A stretch of 64,000 bases of DNA from Rhynchopus sp. YZ270_cl-10 (GCA_964035575.1 OZ037837.1:310001-374000), one strand, 5' to 3'; positions 1 to 12,990 are shown, counted from the first letter of the stretch. Translations and numbers: made by a program. Notes: a model not told the origin generated them from the sequence alone.

Positions 1-1084
1 CTTGTAACCCATTCAGATCAACTGTCGTCAATGATGTGCACCCTCCGAGGAACCCGATCCTAATCGAGCGGACACCTTGTAATCCACCCAGATCAACTGT
101 CGTCAATGATGTGCACCCTCCGAGGAAGTTGTCCCCAATCAAGATGACAGCTTGTAATCCACTGAGATCAACTGTCATTAATGATGTGCACTCGTAGAGG
201 AAGTCGTCTCCAATCACAACCAAAGCAGATGCGTAACTGATGTCAATGCACGTCACATCAGTTTCCTTGAAGAAATTATGTGGAATCGCAGTCGCAGCTC
301 CTGCCTGGAGGAGCAAGCAAGCCAGCTTCGGATCACTGCCTTCATCAGTCACCTGTTTGAACCGCTCTGCTGTAAGTGTCGTCTCACCCAACTCACGAAG
401 TGCTGCAATGGCATCGTGCACAACAAGCGCTGACTTCTGTGCTGTAAGGGCATCGTGCACGTTCGAAACAGGCAGCTTCAGGGAAACCGTTGTGTTTGGG
501 CCTGCAGCACCCACAAGGCGGTGGCGGTCTGCACTCGCTGCCATGCTGTTGATGCTCCGCACAACGGCCTGCGACTCTGTGACCACACGCAGCACCTGGT
601 CGTCCCCAAGCTGGCACACCGCCTCGCACTCAGCAATCATGTGTCCTGCCTTCGCAACAAACGTATTCAGCGCACACACCTCCTCCTCTGCATCAGTCCG
701 CTGTGCTGTCAGGTCTGCCACGTGCGAGTGGAGGACGTCCCGCTGGCGTTTCATGTAGTCCTTGATGTCAACTGTTTTGTGTCCCGCATGTGTGTCGCAA
801 CGGTAACAGAGCTCGCAGATCAACGCGTCTCCACACGCAGGGTCTTCACAGACGAGGGACAGCTCTTGGCCTGGGTGATGTGCACACTTCGACGACGTCC
901 CGTACGCAGTCACAGAAGCGCGATGTGTCTCACGGTCGCGTTTCCTTGTGTGGCAAGCATCGTAGCACACAGTTGAGTCGCAGAAGAACATCTCCGTGCA
1001 GATACCACACTGCAGCTGTGCAGGCTTGTCACATATCTCACAGCTCGGCATCTGTGGTGCGGTGGGCTGCGTGTACGGTTCCAT
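1..1084 (-). CDS. Tandem B-box / leucine-rich-repeat protein (3' end beyond window)
   Basis: The frame is open on the minus strand from an ATG at 1084-1082 to the window edge, so the C-terminus is missing. The protein opens with two zinc-binding B-box-like units: CEIC...CGIC...FFC...C...H, then CAHH...CEDPAC...ICELC...H..H. There is no RING finger in front. A helical, probably coiled-coil stretch follows, then the linker seen in the other LRR genes here (LGETTLTAERF...ACLLLQAGAATAIP) and the first BspA/LRR_5-type repeats (FLGGCTSLTTVDLGGLQGV). It is a close paralogue of the gene at 42245-43729. The similarity extends into the 5' untranslated region for roughly 50 bases. Relative to that paralogue, 57 codons are absent after the second B-box. 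B-box plus coiled-coil proteins of the TRIM type act as assembly scaffolds or ubiquitin-system adaptors; that role is inferred. Confidence in the gene is high. Confidence 0.88.
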   Translation of the reverse strand, partial: MEPYTQPTAPQMPSCEICDKPAQLQCGICTEMFFCDSTVCYDACHTRKRDRETHRASVTAYGTSSKCAHHPGQELSLVCEDPACGDALICELCYRCDTHAGHKTVDIKDYMKRQRDVLHSHVADLTAQRTDAEEEVCALNTFVAKAGHMIAECEAVCQLGDDQVLRVVTESQAVVRSINSMAASADRHRLVGAAGPNTTVSLKLPVSNVHDALTAQKSALVVHDAIAALRELGETTLTAERFKQVTDEGSDPKLACLLLQAGAATAIPHNFFKETDVTCIDISYASALVVIGDDFLYECTSLMTVDLSGLQAVILIGDNFLGGCTSLTTVDLGGLQGVRSIRIGFLGGCTSLTTVDLNGLQ

Positions 1085-4000
1085 GTTGTGTGTTTCGAAG
1101 AGGTGGGAGGGTGCAGGGGTGTCTGGAAGGGGTTGGGTGGGTGGCATGGGATGGAAACAGAGTGTGGGGAAAACACTGGAGAACACGAGAGGCTGGTGTG
1201 TGGTGATCGTTGTTAAGATTCTGCACCACTCACCACCCCAGAAGTGACAGCGTTCTTGCTCCTCCTCTGCCCCTCCCCACCCACGTATCCACTTCCACCT
1301 CCGGCAAGTCAGCAAGATAGCGCACAGTCCAGCTATGTCCTGCAGCTGCGAGGATAAGACATGTGTGTCTCTCGTTGTCTGTGACACGCACTCCCGCACC
1401 TGAATACAACTGCTCGTTCGTCCTTTGAAACAAAGTAAGAAAAGCGGAGAGGAGAGAGGTGGTCCTTTTGTCTCTTTAATTTTGAAAACTTCGTTTTCAA
1501 GATAAAATAAAATAAAAACAAGGATAAAATAACAAAACACTTCTCGTTAAAGCAGGATGACGTAACGTGACCCCTTATTTGCAGCTCCAAAGTGTCGAAC
1601 ACTGTTTCCATTCCCAAATCTTCCGCACACGTTTGTGTTCCAACGACGCAGTTTTCCGTGAAAGAAAAGGGAGTCCTTGTTCATCTGTTCTCTTCATCTG
1701 GTCTAGCTTGCTGGAGGGAGTTCAAGACAAGACACCTCTTCTCGCTGTGTCTGTACCTACAAGGGTATGTCATTCAACCCCCCCAGTGAGCCAGTCGTGC
1801 CTGGCGTCCAGGTGGGGAAAAAAAGAAGAGGAGACTGTGAACTGAAATGTGCGATTTTGTGCACACAGATGTTAGGAAGAATGACATAAAAAACAAATGT
1901 GACTTGAAACGCAAAGCCCTCTCGTGCACAGTGTATGACCGGTGCACCGTGGGTGGGTGCAGTCCTACATCCATTTCGTGATGATAAAAATTTGACAAGA
2001 TGAACTTAGCCTGCACTTAGCCACCTTTTAAAATGATGATCAAATGTGGGGACTGCACAGTATCAGTTTCTTGGGAAAAAATCCAAAAAAAAAAAAACGT
2101 GACTGCGCTGGTGAATACTATCTCCTACTAAAGGGTTGAGTGATTCATAACAAAAAAAAAAGATAACTCACAAGATGGACGTGTCTCTCATCCACACACA
2201 TCTTTGAAAAGAATTCTTCGCCGGACAATCGCAATAAAATAGAGCAGATTTTATTTTGCAAGCAAGACAAAAAGAAAGGAACGACGGGTATAGAGTCAAA
2301 GGGGGCGGAGTGACTTCCGTAACTGCGGAACAAAAGAAAAGAAGTTGTATGATATGAACCTAAGCCTGGCGGGTGCTTCGTCACCAAAAAAAAATACAAA
2401 GACAAAATATTATTCCGATGTATTTTACCAAGGGAAAAATACAGGAAAAAAATCCAGGTAAATTGAAAAATCACTTTTGGCCGGACTACCATTAGCAGTA
2501 GGGTTTCCCAGTTTCCAAGTCAAAAAAATTGTCTTTTAATTTCCGCAAATATTTTTTTTACTTTAGGACTGGATGTGCTTAGAAAACCCGAATTTTTTAC
2601 CCTTCAAAAGGTGATTATAATTTGGAAGGATACCGTGTACGGAATAACAATTATTATTGAGTAGACACCCTAAGGAGGAGATACACGTTTCATGTTATTT
2701 GTGTAAAAATCTCTTTCAGGTATTTCAACATATGCAATCAATTGATAGCATAGCACAAACCTATTAAAAAAACGCTTCTTTCGCATCATATGCCACTCCA
2801 CGCGACTCAAAAAAGAATAAGAATTGAAACAAAAATGGGACAGAAAAATGGTACAAAAGGAACAGAACAAAACAAAAACAAAAGAGGGAAAAAGAGAGAA
2901 AAAATACTGGAGATTCCAACACTGCACATTGTACCCCCCTCATTGCTTTTCATTATGAGAGGGCGCACAGCAGGAGCGTTCTCCGCTGATAGGTTGAGAT
3001 GGGCTGGTAGGTGGGTATCCCGAGAGGCATTTTTCAGCAGTGTTTTTTTTGTGTCGTGACGTTTGTGTTATGGTAAAAATCCTTCAGAAAATGTAAACAC
3101 CTTTGGAGTGTACCGACAAATGTGCCAACAAACATTTTGTTTGAGTATAAACTACTATCATTAAATAGCCACGGTGTTTTACAGGATCCTATAAAATGCG
3201 CCAACAGACAAAACACATATGCCACGATATGGGGTAAAAAAAAGAGAAAAATCTCTTGTAGAAATGCACCTAAGGCTAAGATCGTTCTTTCTGTCACATA
3301 AAAAAAGGGGGGGTTTAAAAAAAAAAGCAACAAAAATAATCTGGACAACACTTGGTTTTTCTCAAGCAATGCAATTTTTTACTACAGTCGCGGTGCTAAC
3401 TAAGGTGGGGAAATAACCCAGTTATTCTTATTATGAAAAACGCACCTAAGTTATTGACCCACCGATGTTTGTACGGCGACTGTACTGTTTATTTTTTTTT
3501 TTTGAAAACTTGGTTGTGCCGAGGATGCGCTCCATTTTTCACGCTTTTTTGTTTTGAAAATTTTTGAAAAAAAAAAAAAAATGATGTCAAATAACCGGAA
3601 AACCCAGCTGTGCCAGGGAGATTAGTGGGGGTGTACAGTCAATGATGTGGGGGTTTTTTTTTGTTGCTCGCCCCTTGGTTAAGACCACTGCTGACAATAA
3701 TGAACGAAACGTTGGTAGCTGATCTACACCTCACTGTTCAATCATTTGCTAACGTTTCACAAGAAAAGGACACGTGGATGGCGGGGGGGGGGGGGGAAAG
3801 TGGAAGAACGGAAGGTAAGGATGAAAAGAAGTGGAAGTGATTAATAAAAATTATTTGGAAGATTGCTTGTCCATGTGTATCGTCTCTTCATTTACAATTT
3901 GAAACATTTTTGGTTGTTTAGTGACAGCAACACCCGAGAATGAACTCTACCTTTTTTTAATCACATTTTGTGTCAAAACGATAGATGGTTGAAAGGGTTT

Positions 4001-7000
4001 TATGATTTATAAATTTTGTGTTATTTTTTTTTTTTGTTTTGTGCTCTTGCTTCAAAAGAACGGTGGGTATGCAACTGAGCAGAATAATAATCATGAAGGT
4101 GCTTGAAATGTGTCATTGAAACCACGTCATAAATCTGACATTCAATGTTACATAAAATGTGATATTCTTGCTCGATTTTGAACTCAATTTTGATCAAACC
4201 AACTACCACTTTTATTTTCTCCCTTGATAAATTGTTGGAGTAGTGTAGTTGCGTTGTGTTGCTCACAGTTTTTGTGTAATCTCCTTTTTTCTTTACTTTA
4301 TTGTTGTTAGAGAAGTCGAGGCTATAAGGAAAGAAAAAAACAAAACGACGAATCCACAGCCACAAGTAGGACTGCACGCACGCACAAAAAAAAAGATAAT
4401 ATTTAACCACAAGATGGATCTTGTCCAACGTTTGCTTCTTCGTCTTTTTATTATCTTGTTTTGGTTTTGTTCTGTGGACACGCACAAATATAAAATAAAC
4501 AAGAAGGGATGGGAGGGAAACGTTAAATGCTCCTCATGAGAGGGGGACAGAGCATCTTTGGGAGGGGGAAGAAAAAACTTGACAGATGAATGTACCTCTC
4601 GTCCACAATACATCTTTGAAAATAAATTTTTTTTAAATGGTAAAACACAACAAAGTGAAGTTGATAGTGCAAACCACCGCCTCTGGGACGCAGGCACTGT
4701 AACAACAACAAAAGGCGTTGCCAGTTTTCAATGAGAGTTGCTATTTTTGCAGGGAAGGGGGCGAGTAAATTTTTTTTTGAAAGACGAATGTACCTCTCGT
4801 CCACAATACATCTTTGAAAATAAAAAAAAAATGGGTAAAAGATGAAACACGCTCTCTCTGTGCTAAGCCACCTTCACAAAAGAATATAGCAAAGAAACAC
4901 ACACTTTTTTTTGAGAAGTTTCTGTGAAACCCATTTTTTTAAAAAAATTATTAGGGTAGATAAACAAATTTATTTGTTTCTTGTCCACCGTACGTACAGA
5001 ATCTCGAGATTCCCAGAAAAAAATGTTTGTTTTTAAAAATGTTTATTGTGACCTGAGCGGTACTTTAGAGTGTTTTTAGACACACTTGTGACCCCACCGA
5101 GGAAAGCAATCGGCTCGCGCAATCAAAAGAAAGCAGAGAAAAGGGAAAAAATAAAAAGGAAAAAAGTTGGGTACCGTGCGCCTGCGGCGCTACCTGTTCC
5201 CAGTCAACAACACAATTCCATCTGAAGTTGGGTTTGCAGACCTGAAAATGACCCTTGCTTACGAGTATGGGTTCATACTTTGTGAAAATTTAAGTCACTA
5301 AAATTTTGCCCATTTTTCCGTATATCCCCCACCACAGCCCGGGATTGGCTCGGAAATGCCACAAAACACTGTTATTTCCACCCCTTGATGCACAACTGTT
5401 TGAGGTGTGTTTTTTTTTTGGTCCCGAAACACGATTTTTCAGACTTTCCAAAAGTGGGCACGAAGCCTGCTCCGTAACATTCAGGGCTAAGTGTGAGCTT
5501 CCTTCTTGTCAGTGAAGGGATGACCTTCGGGACTTAGCGAGGCGAGAAACATCCTCGGAAATGCTGAGCTGAGCGTGCAGAAGATCTGCCACGGAAGCAT
5601 GCAAGGCGCTATCCGCGCAAAATGTGGAAGCGTTCTGGGAGCAGTGGCGAACCCTCTAAACGTACAAGAACATTATAAAAAACTGAGAACTAACATCGCC
5701 GTATCCCCCCTAATGACACCTACCATCAACGAGGCATGTGAAATCAATGTAGTTGTCTCCCTTCTGCTTGCCCCGCTCCCATGGTAGCGATTTTTTTCCA
5801 ACATTTTTTCCCCAACTAATATTTTTTTCCGTACGTACGTACAGAATTTCAAAACGTCTCGGACAAGAAACAAATAAATTTATTTATCTACCCTTAGCTT
5901 TCCTCTTCTCCTTCCGCTAAAGAGTAAAGCTTTTTGAATGTGCCTTTTTCTGTGCACATAATTGTCGCAAAAAAAATCATTTTCTCTCGCGCCAATATCG
6001 TGAAAAAGAACAAATAATAAACAGAAATACGGGGGAAATGAAGTGGAAAAAAAAGCTTTGGACAATTGAAGTGGGATTCCTCATAACAAGAGAAAAAACA
6101 AAAGCCAACAAAATGCAATGTATAACCACACCACAAAACGCACACAAAAAAAAACGCAAAAAAACCCCCCAAAGTTTGAAAAGGGACAAATCTCTTCTGA
6201 ATATGTGTACGCAATTCATATGATGGGACACAACCGCCCCCTCTGTGTCTCTCTCTGTCAATAAAAACAGAGCATTTTTTATTTTTTGAAAACTTGGTTG
6301 TATTAGTGTAGACACCCGAGGATGAACTCCACTATTTTTTGGTGTGGCTCATCCCAAGAATATAGTACACCTTTTTTGTACTTCTTTTTTGTGACTATTT
6401 TTTTTTTGTGGTGTACTTCGGGGGTTTTTTGACGCCACACCATTTTTGCTTTTTTACTCTCCTCACTGTTAGATTTGGTATCGCACGAATGCCACAGTCT
6501 TAGCTTAGATCTAAGAAGCACTCCTAAGAAAAGACCTCTGACTCTAGGTCGTTATAGGATCTCTACAATATTCCAGCATTCACACCAAACAGATTATAAG
6601 ACTTAAAGTGGTTTTACTGCAACATTAAGCACGACTGTACCTCATGCAGAAAAAAAAATAGCAATAAATTATAATGATCAATGATGTGGGCAAAACCAGA
6701 CAGGAGAAGTAAATTTGAGGTTCCGATCGCACCAACCAAGACGACATAAAGGGAGAGGCTGTACCGTGTGCAGTGAAACCAAATCGTACCAGATCAAAGA
6801 GGTTATGTCTTATTTCTTATTTCTTCACACAGAGATACCAATCCAGCTGTATTAAGGGATGTCAGATATTTCTCGCAGAGAGACCAATCCTCCTCGCACT
6901 GTGCTTGGACTGCACTGTCCAGGATGTCACCTCTCGCTTGACGCTGTGTGTGGAAAGCTCCTTGAATCCAACACATGGGGAATGCAGACACCCCGTGAAC

Positions 7001-9480
7001 CCAACAGAGTTAAAAAAAAAAGTTTAAACTGCGGAAGACGCAAAAACAAACTCGCGAAAAAAAGTTTTTTCTGCGAAGTGTGTGAGGGGGGAGAATAAAA
7101 CATTACGAAAAAAACCTCCATCATTTTGCAAGCTTCATTTCCGTTTTGGTTTTCTTACAAAAAAAAAAAACCCCCCAAGACACAAAACAGGGCAGGGCAG
7201 GGGTGGGCAACCCTTAGGCTCGTTTCGAAAACCCAAAAGTGAATACCATAATATTATTCAGTGTCGTGGGGAGGAAAAAAAAGAAAAGACAGGGTGAGTT
7301 TTGCTTCCTTCAGGAACCGGAACATTGCCTGTCCAACGAGGTGCAGAGGGGGAGCTGTGTGATGTGACAAAAATAAACATTTTTTTTTTTTTTTGAGATG
7401 AACCCGAGTCTCTGAGTGTGATCCCTCCCTACGCACATCTAAGAAAAGACAAAAAAAACAAAAAAAAAATTCCCCACTTTTATGCAATAATTGCAGTGAA
7501 GCTGCGAAATAGAGGGAGTATGCAGTATCCCTGGGTTTTGGAGAAAAAAAGTTTTTCGGGAAAATTCCCTACCATCCTGGGCAGGCGAGACAACGCTAGA
7601 GGTGCGGAAAAAAAAGGTGTTTTTATTATACAGTGTACTGCAAGCGTAGCTTAAAAGGAAAGACAGTTCTTCCGATACGGTCGTAAATCACTCCCCTCAA
7701 CAAACAGGGTAATTGAACAATCAACGAAAAACCTTTTTTTCCCTTTTACTTACTTGTCAGAGTTACTGTTTTTTTTCCTTTTTGCATTGGCATCATTGGC
7801 CCTTTCACCTCTTCTCGCCACGACACACTTTTGTTCCCTTTTCTCTCGGCTTCATTTACATTTGGTGCTGTGGCACAGTTTCTTCCAGGAAGATTTTTTT
7901 TTTTTTTCTTCTTTTTTTCAAAAAATCTGAAAAAAAAAAAAAAATAAAAAAGAAGATTTCTTCTTTTGGGAAAAATAAAAATAAAAAAAAATTTGGGGAA
8001 AAAATTTTGACGGGCCTCAGAGGCCTGGTCATATGGGCCAGTCTCCGAAGCACGCTCCATTTACAACCAAGAGTGTGCCTTTGTACACCCTCTTCAGGTA
8101 AAAACCATCTGAGATGTGTAAAAACACCTGCCTCGCACAGTCCCAACACAAAATTTTCCGCTCGCTGCGCTCGCGGAAAGACACCCCCAATGTGAACTGT
8201 TACGTGAAATAAAATAACGGGCGTGGAAAAATTTTTTTGAGCCTCCCCACGATTTCACAAAAACCCAAAATTTAGCGTCAGGCCCTGGTTTCCCCATTTT
8301 GCCGTGAATTTTCACACCTCTTCCAACTTTGTCAGGGAGGAGCGCGCGCGAAGCGCGCGCGACGACCGCTTGTGTGGGGAGAAAGCTCGGAATGTACTTT
8401 TCTGAAGGGGGAAAAAAATCTTCTTCAAAATTCACACCCGAAGAAGGAGCGAAGAATCCCTGTGCTGTGGAGACAAAAAAAAAATGGTAAAAATGGTAAA
8501 ATAGACTCGGGATGCAGAGTTTTGACAAAAAAAAAACATCACACATTTCAACAGATATTGGAATACGCGAGGTTCAATCGAAATAAAGTTTTCTCACGGA
8601 TGGGTACCTGATGTGGCGTTTAAGGATGTACTTACCTTTTTCAAAAAAAAAAGGTGTTGCGGTGGGTTGACACTATATCTGTTTTGTATGAGATCTCGAC
8701 ATTCCACTGTAAGTGGCGGAGCACAAAAAGAATGCACAACACTTTTGGGTGAGGGGGTATCTGATTTTCTCTGTGAGCATATCTAATGTTATTTCCCTTC
8801 ACACTCCATGGTTGGTCTCTGGACCTCTCCATCGTGCCAAGTTGCAAAAAAGGGGGGAAATCGCGAAAAAAAAAATGAAAATAAAGGGAGAAACTTCGCA
8901 GATGTTAAAACGATTTCCTCTTTTTGCGGACTATGACTGGGACTCAGAATGTTTGAGCGCTGGATTTCGTTTCGCTTGTGCGTACCTCGAAGGATGGAGG
9001 GTAAGGGGGAGGGGGGATGAACAGTGTAGTTGGTTTGAGACGAGCGGAAGGGAAAAGCGGGGAAAGAACGTGTTTTTGCGCGAAAATAAAACAAAATAAA
9101 AAGAGAGCAAGAAGTTGTGTGGGCAGCAGATCACACAAAGTGGTGAACTGCGCTGCGCTGATTCTTTCTAAAAAAAAAAAGGAAAAAAAAAGTGAAAATG
9201 GGAGGAAAAAAGACAAGCTTAATAGACGAACCTAAGGTTTCCCATGTAGGTTCACCTTGAGAAAAATCCCACAGAAAGATAAAAGATGCACACCACACAA
9301 CACATAAGAGAGAATTCACAGGATGTATAAATATTTTTTGTGTGTTTTAAAGTTTATGTCTAGTTTTTCTTCTGTTTTCGCGCAAGGTTTTATATTTTTT
9401 TGACTCGGAAAGGAGTTCTTCCGTTTCCGTTCACACATTCTTTTTGTCATAATTTTTTTAACAATAAACTGAAACAAACC
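1085..9480. other. Long AT-rich spacer, no gene recognised
   Basis: This stretch is dominated by A and T homopolymers and short degenerate open frames with low-complexity translations (Phe/Lys runs). I see no domain, no start context and no paralogue for any of the frames. It holds several members of the hairpin repeat family (1997-2027, 2172-2205, 2350-2385, 4583-4617, 4782-4815, 7396-7442, 9224-9258), short dispersed repeats near 3505, 4222, 4655 and 6286, and the first copy of a ~0.6 kb duplicated segment (7860-8490). Confidence 0.6.
7860..8490 (+). repeat. Dispersed repeat, copy 1 (duplicated at 12530-12990)
   Basis: From the T-rich block after ttcttccagg, through the GC palindrome GCGCGCGCGAAGCGCGCGCG near 8340, to gaagaaggagcgaagaatccctg, this segment matches 12530-12990 base for base apart from small homopolymer changes and one 138-base segment (8145-8282) present only here. 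A third partial copy of the GC palindrome and its flank (gacgaccgcttgt) lies at 39750-39790. No coding potential is evident. It behaves as an interspersed element. Confidence 0.8.
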
Positions 9481-9493
9481 CTCGTCCAAATGG

Positions 9494-9607
9494 AGCACTT
9501 GGTTTTGCCTGAAATTTTGTTTTGGTGGAGTTTGGAGGGGACACAAAGAGCTCCACTAAACTCCCCCAAAACTCCCTCAACAAATTTCAGGAAAAATCTG
9601 GTGCATC
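9494..9607. mobile_element. Fold-back element flanked by 13-bp direct repeats
   Basis: The segment is bounded by identical direct repeats CTCGTCCAAATGG at 9481-9493 and 9608-9620. The inner ends are imperfect inverted repeats: the left arm reads GCACTTGGTTTTGCCTGAAA and the complement of the right arm is a close variant. It resembles the short inverted-repeat elements at 11214 and 12153 in the CCTGAAATTT motif. The 13-bp flank could be a target duplication or part of the element. Confidence 0.5.
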
Positions 9608-9620
9608 CTCGTCCAAATGG

Positions 9621-11213
9621 GATAATGAGGGAATGCAGCTGATGCAGTACATCCATACGTTATGTACATTTTTTTCGTTAAAGTCTCTGCTCGATTTGTA
9701 TGAACTGCTGGTCGTAAGGTACTTTTTCAACAGCCTTTCATATAGTTTTATCAACGCATTTCTCATGCAAGAATCGACAAAAAATCACCAAAAAAAAGAG
9801 GTGGGGTTTTGTATTGTACACCCCGAACAGGCTAGGAACTACCGTACCGGGTAACATAATCCGTAAAAAATGTTTTACATTTTCCGGATTTTTATTGGGG
9901 AGTTTGACCTTTTTTTTTTACGGTCAGTAGATTGTTTACCGGTACAGTACTTTGAACAGACGGCCCACCTCCCTGAAGAGAATGGTCGCCTTTTTATTTT
10001 TGAAAAAATTGTTGGAATAGTTGTAGTTTGCCACCCTGTGCAAAGCTCCACTGTCCCTAAAGTCAAATCACGTAATGGAGTTTTTAAAAAAAATTGAAGG
10101 GAGATGATGGGAGGTATTTTGCCCTACCTGAATGCAGCTACACTTCATGTGGACGCGTATTTTGTGTCATATACTAACTATTCTACTGAATAGATGGTAT
10201 AATAGGGTGCACTAAATGGAAATGGACGCGTATTGTGAAAGAGAGGGGGAAAAAAGGGCTCTCACCATTTACGATACGCAAGCGGAAAAAGAGAGAATTG
10301 TAAGCAAGAGGCAGTACCAGTGGCGCGGCTACCAATAACTACCGTGTAGTCAGCGTCACGTCTACCACGGTAGGTTACAGTGAAAAAAAAAAATGTAAGA
10401 TGATCCTGTCCAAAAAAATAAAGGAAAAGAAAGCGTGAAAGATTTATGCACTTCTCCTCAACAGAAGCAGTGTACACAAATCTTAAAGAGAAAGAAAGAA
10501 GTAATATAAAGAAGCATTTTTAAAAAAAATTTAACCTTTTGACAGGTTACGGAAAAAGAAAATATATGGGGTAACTGTAGGGGTTTTTTGAGGAGAAAGA
10601 AGAAGAAGAAAAAAGCGGTTTTTTTTGTGGGTTCAAAAACAAGAAGTGATTGGTAGGATCACTTACCACAGATAGAAGAAATCTCTGATTTTTTTTTGCC
10701 TGGTGTGACTTTTTAACATTGTCAAAAACTCCATCAAATTTCAGGAAAAATCAGATGGTGGAGGACAAAAACAAAAAACTAATAGTGGAGCACACTCTAG
10801 GGTGGCTACACTAATACAACCAAGTTTTCAAAAAACAGAAAATTTCAAAAAAAAAAAAAAAAGATTTTTAAAAAAATGACCTATTGTGAAATAAACGGGA
10901 ACAACTGGGGGGGTTTGAAATGTTAAAACACACCCCTCAAGATAACAAAATGCGAAAAAGAGAGAGAAAAGAACAATTTGTTATGCAGTTGTACGCAAAC
11001 ACCAATTCTTCCTCAGATAACACAAAAGAATTGTTTCATATAAAGAAAAAAAGAAAGGACCTTCTGCTGTCGCCTTTTCTTCCTTTTTGCTATCAGGATT
11101 AAGCATGGCGCGAAAAAAGAGGGTAGGCAAATTGCATGTTAGATGTTGATTGTTGAATAGGAAAAAAGAATTTTTTTTTTTTGAAAAAAAGAAATTTTTG
11201 AAAAGCGCAACTA
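9621..11213. other. AT-rich spacer with dispersed short repeats
   Basis: No credible gene. It carries a copy of the roughly 60-base plus-strand repeat beginning ATTGTTGGAATAGT near 10004, and near 10795-10840 an inverted copy of the repeat that ends CCGAGGATGAACTCCAC elsewhere in the window. The open frames are short and low in complexity. Confidence 0.55.
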
Positions 11214-11330
11214 CCACCTGATTTTTACTCCGCGTATAGGCGCGTAAGGGCCCGTATAGGCCAAACCCCACCCATTTTTCCCAGCCTTTACGCGCTATAC
11301 GCGCCTTTACGCGGGGTAAAAATCAGGTGG
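11214..11330. mobile_element. Short TIR/fold-back element, 5-bp target duplication AACTA
   Basis: The ends are inverted repeats starting CCACCTGATTTTTAC and closing GTAAAAATCAGGTGG, with further pairing inward (CGCGTATAGGCGCGTAA against TTACGCGCTATACGCG). AACTA is present directly outside both ends (11209-11213 and 11331-11335). The 117-bp length and lack of coding mark a non-autonomous DNA element. The element at 12153 shares the terminal motif. Confidence 0.85.
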
Positions 11331-11649
11331 AACTACTCAAATCATGAGTGAACAACATCACGCCTGAAAAGAAAAGAAAAAATAGAGAGAAAGAAAGAGA
11401 AAATACTCACAAAAAAAAGTATAAAAAGAAATTGTTGTATTGAACCTTGAGTCTTTTGCGTTGGTTATCACTTTAATAAAATACATGTTGTATGTAAAGA
11501 GAAATTGATTGCTATATAAACGCCGCATCGTCGGGGGGCGCAGACACTAAGAAGTAAATTTTTATCATAATATGATATGGTAAACCATGACTATGCATAC
11601 GGCCTGAGTCGGGCAGAAAAAAATACCCCCGAATAAATAAATGCTCCAA

Positions 11650-11929
11650 TGGTGTTACGGAGGGGGCCTATATTGACATGTCGTTGACACAAGGGGGTGT
11701 TACTTTATAATTTGTGTGGGTTTTTTGGCCGGGAAAAATGAATCGTCCAAAAATCCCGGCATTTGCATTTTCGGCATCCATCCGTCCAGTAGTGGGGTCA
11801 CTTTGCCAAAATGGACAAGTTGTTGATACATACGTAAATACACAAAAATAGCCTGCAAATATAAAATGTCACACCCCCCCTATATTGACAGGTCCTTGAC
11901 ATGTCCCCGACAGTTGTTCGGTAACACCA
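11650..11929. mobile_element. 280-bp MITE, TIR TGGTGTTACSG, target duplication TCCAA
   Basis: It starts TGGTGTTACGG and ends CGGTAACACCA, the inverted complement bar one base. TCCAA flanks it on both sides (11645-11649 and 11930-11934). Subterminal TATATTGACAKGTC motifs occur near both ends. The same terminal and subterminal motifs define the elements at 13912, 18165 and 45832. No coding capacity, so it must have been moved in trans. The 5-bp duplication fits several cut-and-paste superfamilies, and I do not assign one. Confidence 0.85.
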
Positions 11930-12152
11930 TCCAAGGCTGAGTCTGGACTGACTCACTCAGCCTGGACTCAGTCCGGTAAATATAACTCAGCCAAAACTCA
12001 GGCTGAGTCGGCCCGACTCGGCTCATATGCATAGTATGGTTAGCAGTTCGCATAAGTATAATATATTGTCATCGGAGGGGGGGTGGAAATACGCAGTCAC
12101 AAAAGGTTCCCTCACTTAACCTGTTCATATCTGACTACGTTTTTTCCCTGCT

Positions 12153-12229
12153 CCACCTGACTTTTCCTGAAATTTGGTGGGGTTTTTGGTATACACCGTA
12201 AAACGGAAAAACCGGGAAAAATCAGGTGG
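12153..12229. mobile_element. 77-bp TIR element, target duplication CTGCT
   Basis: It begins CCACCTGACTTTTC, ends GAAAAATCAGGTGG, and is flanked by CTGCT at 12148-12152 and 12230-12234. The termini match the element at 11214-11330, so the two define one family with 5-bp target duplications. It is too short to encode anything. Confidence 0.82.
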
Positions 12230-12529
12230 CTGCTTTTGCTTTTAACACATTTTGCTTGATAAAATATGAACGAAATAGTCGTGGACCATTGTGCAAAAAA
12301 GGGGAGGAACGAAATCTGCTCTAATATTTGTGATAAAGTGTTGAAACCACGACACCAGATCTGACTTCAAGTTTACGCACAAAATAGATAGATTCTTAAC
12401 CCCGATTAGCGTACAAATCAACGGAATACCCGATCTTTATATAATTGTTGCAAAACGTGTGAGCTTTTGGCAGTATGCTTGCTGCATAATTTTCCGCAAA
12501 AAAAAAAATCTCCCCGGCAAAGTTCACGC

Positions 12530-12990
12530 ACGACCACAGTTTCTTCCAGGAAGATTTTTTTTTTTTTTCTTCTTTTTTTCAAAAAATCTGAAAAAAAAAA
12601 AAAAAAAAAAAAAAGAAGATTTCTTCTTTTGGGAAAAATAAAAATAAAAAAAAAATTGGGGAAAAAAATTTGACGTGCCTCAGAGGCCTGGTCATATGGC
12701 CAGTCTCCGAAGCACGCTCCATTTACAACCAAGAGTGTGCCTTTGTACACCCTCTTCAGGTAAAAACCATCTGAGATGTGTAAAAATACCTGCCTCGCAC
12801 AGTCCCCCCTGGTTTCCCCATTTTCCCGTGAATTTTCACACCTCTTCCAACTTTGTCAGGGAGGAGCGCGCGCGAAGCGCGCGCGACGACCGCTTGTGTG
12901 GGGAGAAAGCTCGGAATGTACTTTTCTGAAGGGGAAAAAAAATCTTCTTCAAAATTCATACCCGAAGAAGGAGCGAAGAATCCCTGCGCA
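12530..12990 (+). repeat. Dispersed repeat, copy 2 (of 7860-8490)
   Basis: Second copy of the segment described at 7860, in the same orientation and nearly identical, but lacking the 138 bases found at 8145-8282. At that point this copy has six C residues, where copy 1 has three C on each side of the extra segment. Confidence 0.8.
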
